Positions 63,629-64,000 of a stretch of 64,000 nucleotides of DNA are shown here, one piece after another. Made by a program: the position numbers and the translations under genes. The notes under the pieces are model-generated. The model saw nothing but the letters and a program-made list of their open reading frames with translations. It was not told the origin of the DNA and did no database searches. The stretch comes from Clostridia bacterium. Lineage in GTDB: Bacteria > Bacillota > Clostridia > Lachnospirales > Lachnospiraceae. Every line of letters starts with the position of its first letter. Position 1 is the stretch's first letter. The stretch lies in NCBI GenBank assembly GCA_910576325.1, contig CAJTIM010000007.1, positions 1-64,000 of the forward strand, in the 5' to 3' direction.

Positions 63629-64000
63629 ATGTCTGATGAAATATTTAATATGTTTTCGGCAGTTGGAATAGGTCTTACTTTTTTGGCATCAATGGCGGCA
63701 GTTATTGTTTCTATAATATCATTACGATGCTCTAATAAAGCAGCAAAAAGGTCGGGGTATCTAAATACAATTACTGCAAGTCGTGATAGATGGTCAAATT
63801 CTTTAAGAGAAAATGCTTCTTTATATTTTACTCAAATTGCTCGATTATGCAGTGGGCAAGAAAATAATTTAGGAGATATTTATAATGAGTTGACGCATTA
63901 TCACTTTGCTATTATTTTATTATTATTTGAGCAGGATAAAGAATTGCATGACAATATGAGTGCTTTGAGAAATAAGGCATTTGAAATTGTTGACCAGAAT
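63629..64000 (+). CDS. Membrane protein following the TIR-SIR2 gene (partial)
   Basis: ATG 63629 follows AAAGGGAGGA. The visible 124 residues hold one membrane helix (VGIGLTFLASMAAVIVSIIS) then a cytoplasmic helical part with SRDRWSNSLRENASLYF. The frame is open to the window end. It is probably co-transcribed with the TIR-SIR2 gene and may be its membrane partner or sensor. The motif RDRW..LR is common in small hypothetical membrane proteins of unknown role. Confidence 0.75.
   Translation, partial: MSDEIFNMFSAVGIGLTFLASMAAVIVSIISLRCSNKAAKRSGYLNTITASRDRWSNSLRENASLYFTQIARLCSGQENNLGDIYNELTHYHFAIILLLFEQDKELHDNMSALRNKAFEIVDQN

Overview
The window looks like the chromosome of a gut-type Clostridia, probably Lachnospiraceae. 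It has three blocks with clearly different base composition. The left block (1 to about 32,346) is very AT-rich and mostly rightward. It is a large integrated phage- or plasmid-like element that ends with a tyrosine integrase beside the 3' end of a tRNA-Thr(GGT) gene; its left end lies outside the window. The middle block (32,347 to about 42,600) is ordinary, GC-richer host chromosome: tRNA-Thr, a CdaR/PucR-type regulator, a DUF1836 protein, a pspA-ydjG-ydjI-like envelope-stress cluster, pcrA, two small membrane proteins and rlmD. The right block (about 42,600 to 64,000) is the left part of an integrative conjugative element (ICE) inserted in the 3' end of rlmD; it runs past the window.

Left element, in order: nuclease and immunity-like genes, a secreted DNA/RNA nuclease lipoprotein, a TxpA/RatA-like type I toxin-antitoxin locus (27-codon toxin plus antisense RNA), a YefM/RelE-type pair, an orphan nucleotidyltransferase-fold protein, a ribbon-helix-helix protein with palindromic operators, a TubR/TubZ-like partition module behind a leader with mini-ORFs, a cold-shock protein, an unknown 518-residue protein, a 550-bp structured non-coding region with three tandem hairpins sharing one loop motif, a CHC2-Toprim primase, a Uma2 protein and an orphan RelB (leftward), a DUF5677 protein, an SF2 helicase with helicase-associated repeats, a single-chain RNA polymerase of the YonO/QDE-1/RdRP type (DFDGD), a small Cro-like protein, a zinc-ribbon protein, a very long phage tape-measure protein, a small protein and the integrase. 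No capsid, portal or terminase gene is visible. The element therefore looks like an unusual phage-plasmid or a prophage whose structural genes are elsewhere, with its own primase, helicase, RNA polymerase and tubulin-like segregation.

The ICE supplies a new C-terminus to RlmD. It then carries small accessory genes, ParA/ParB, a giant sortase-anchored thioester adhesin with about ten CnaB/SpaA-type repeats, a run of small conserved ICE proteins, and a 2,874-residue methylase-helicase protein that contains a TnpV-like gene in another frame. Next comes AT-rich cargo: a TIR-SIR2 fusion (two potential NADase domains in one chain) followed by a membrane protein cut by the window edge, a candidate anti-phage defence operon.

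The most notable points are the RNA polymerase, the TIR-SIR2 plus membrane-protein pair, the three conserved-loop hairpins, the overprinted TnpV, the RlmD-ICE chimera, and several genes of the left element whose best Shine-Dalgarno fits point to ATT or other non-ATG starts. All functions are read from motifs by eye; no database search was run.
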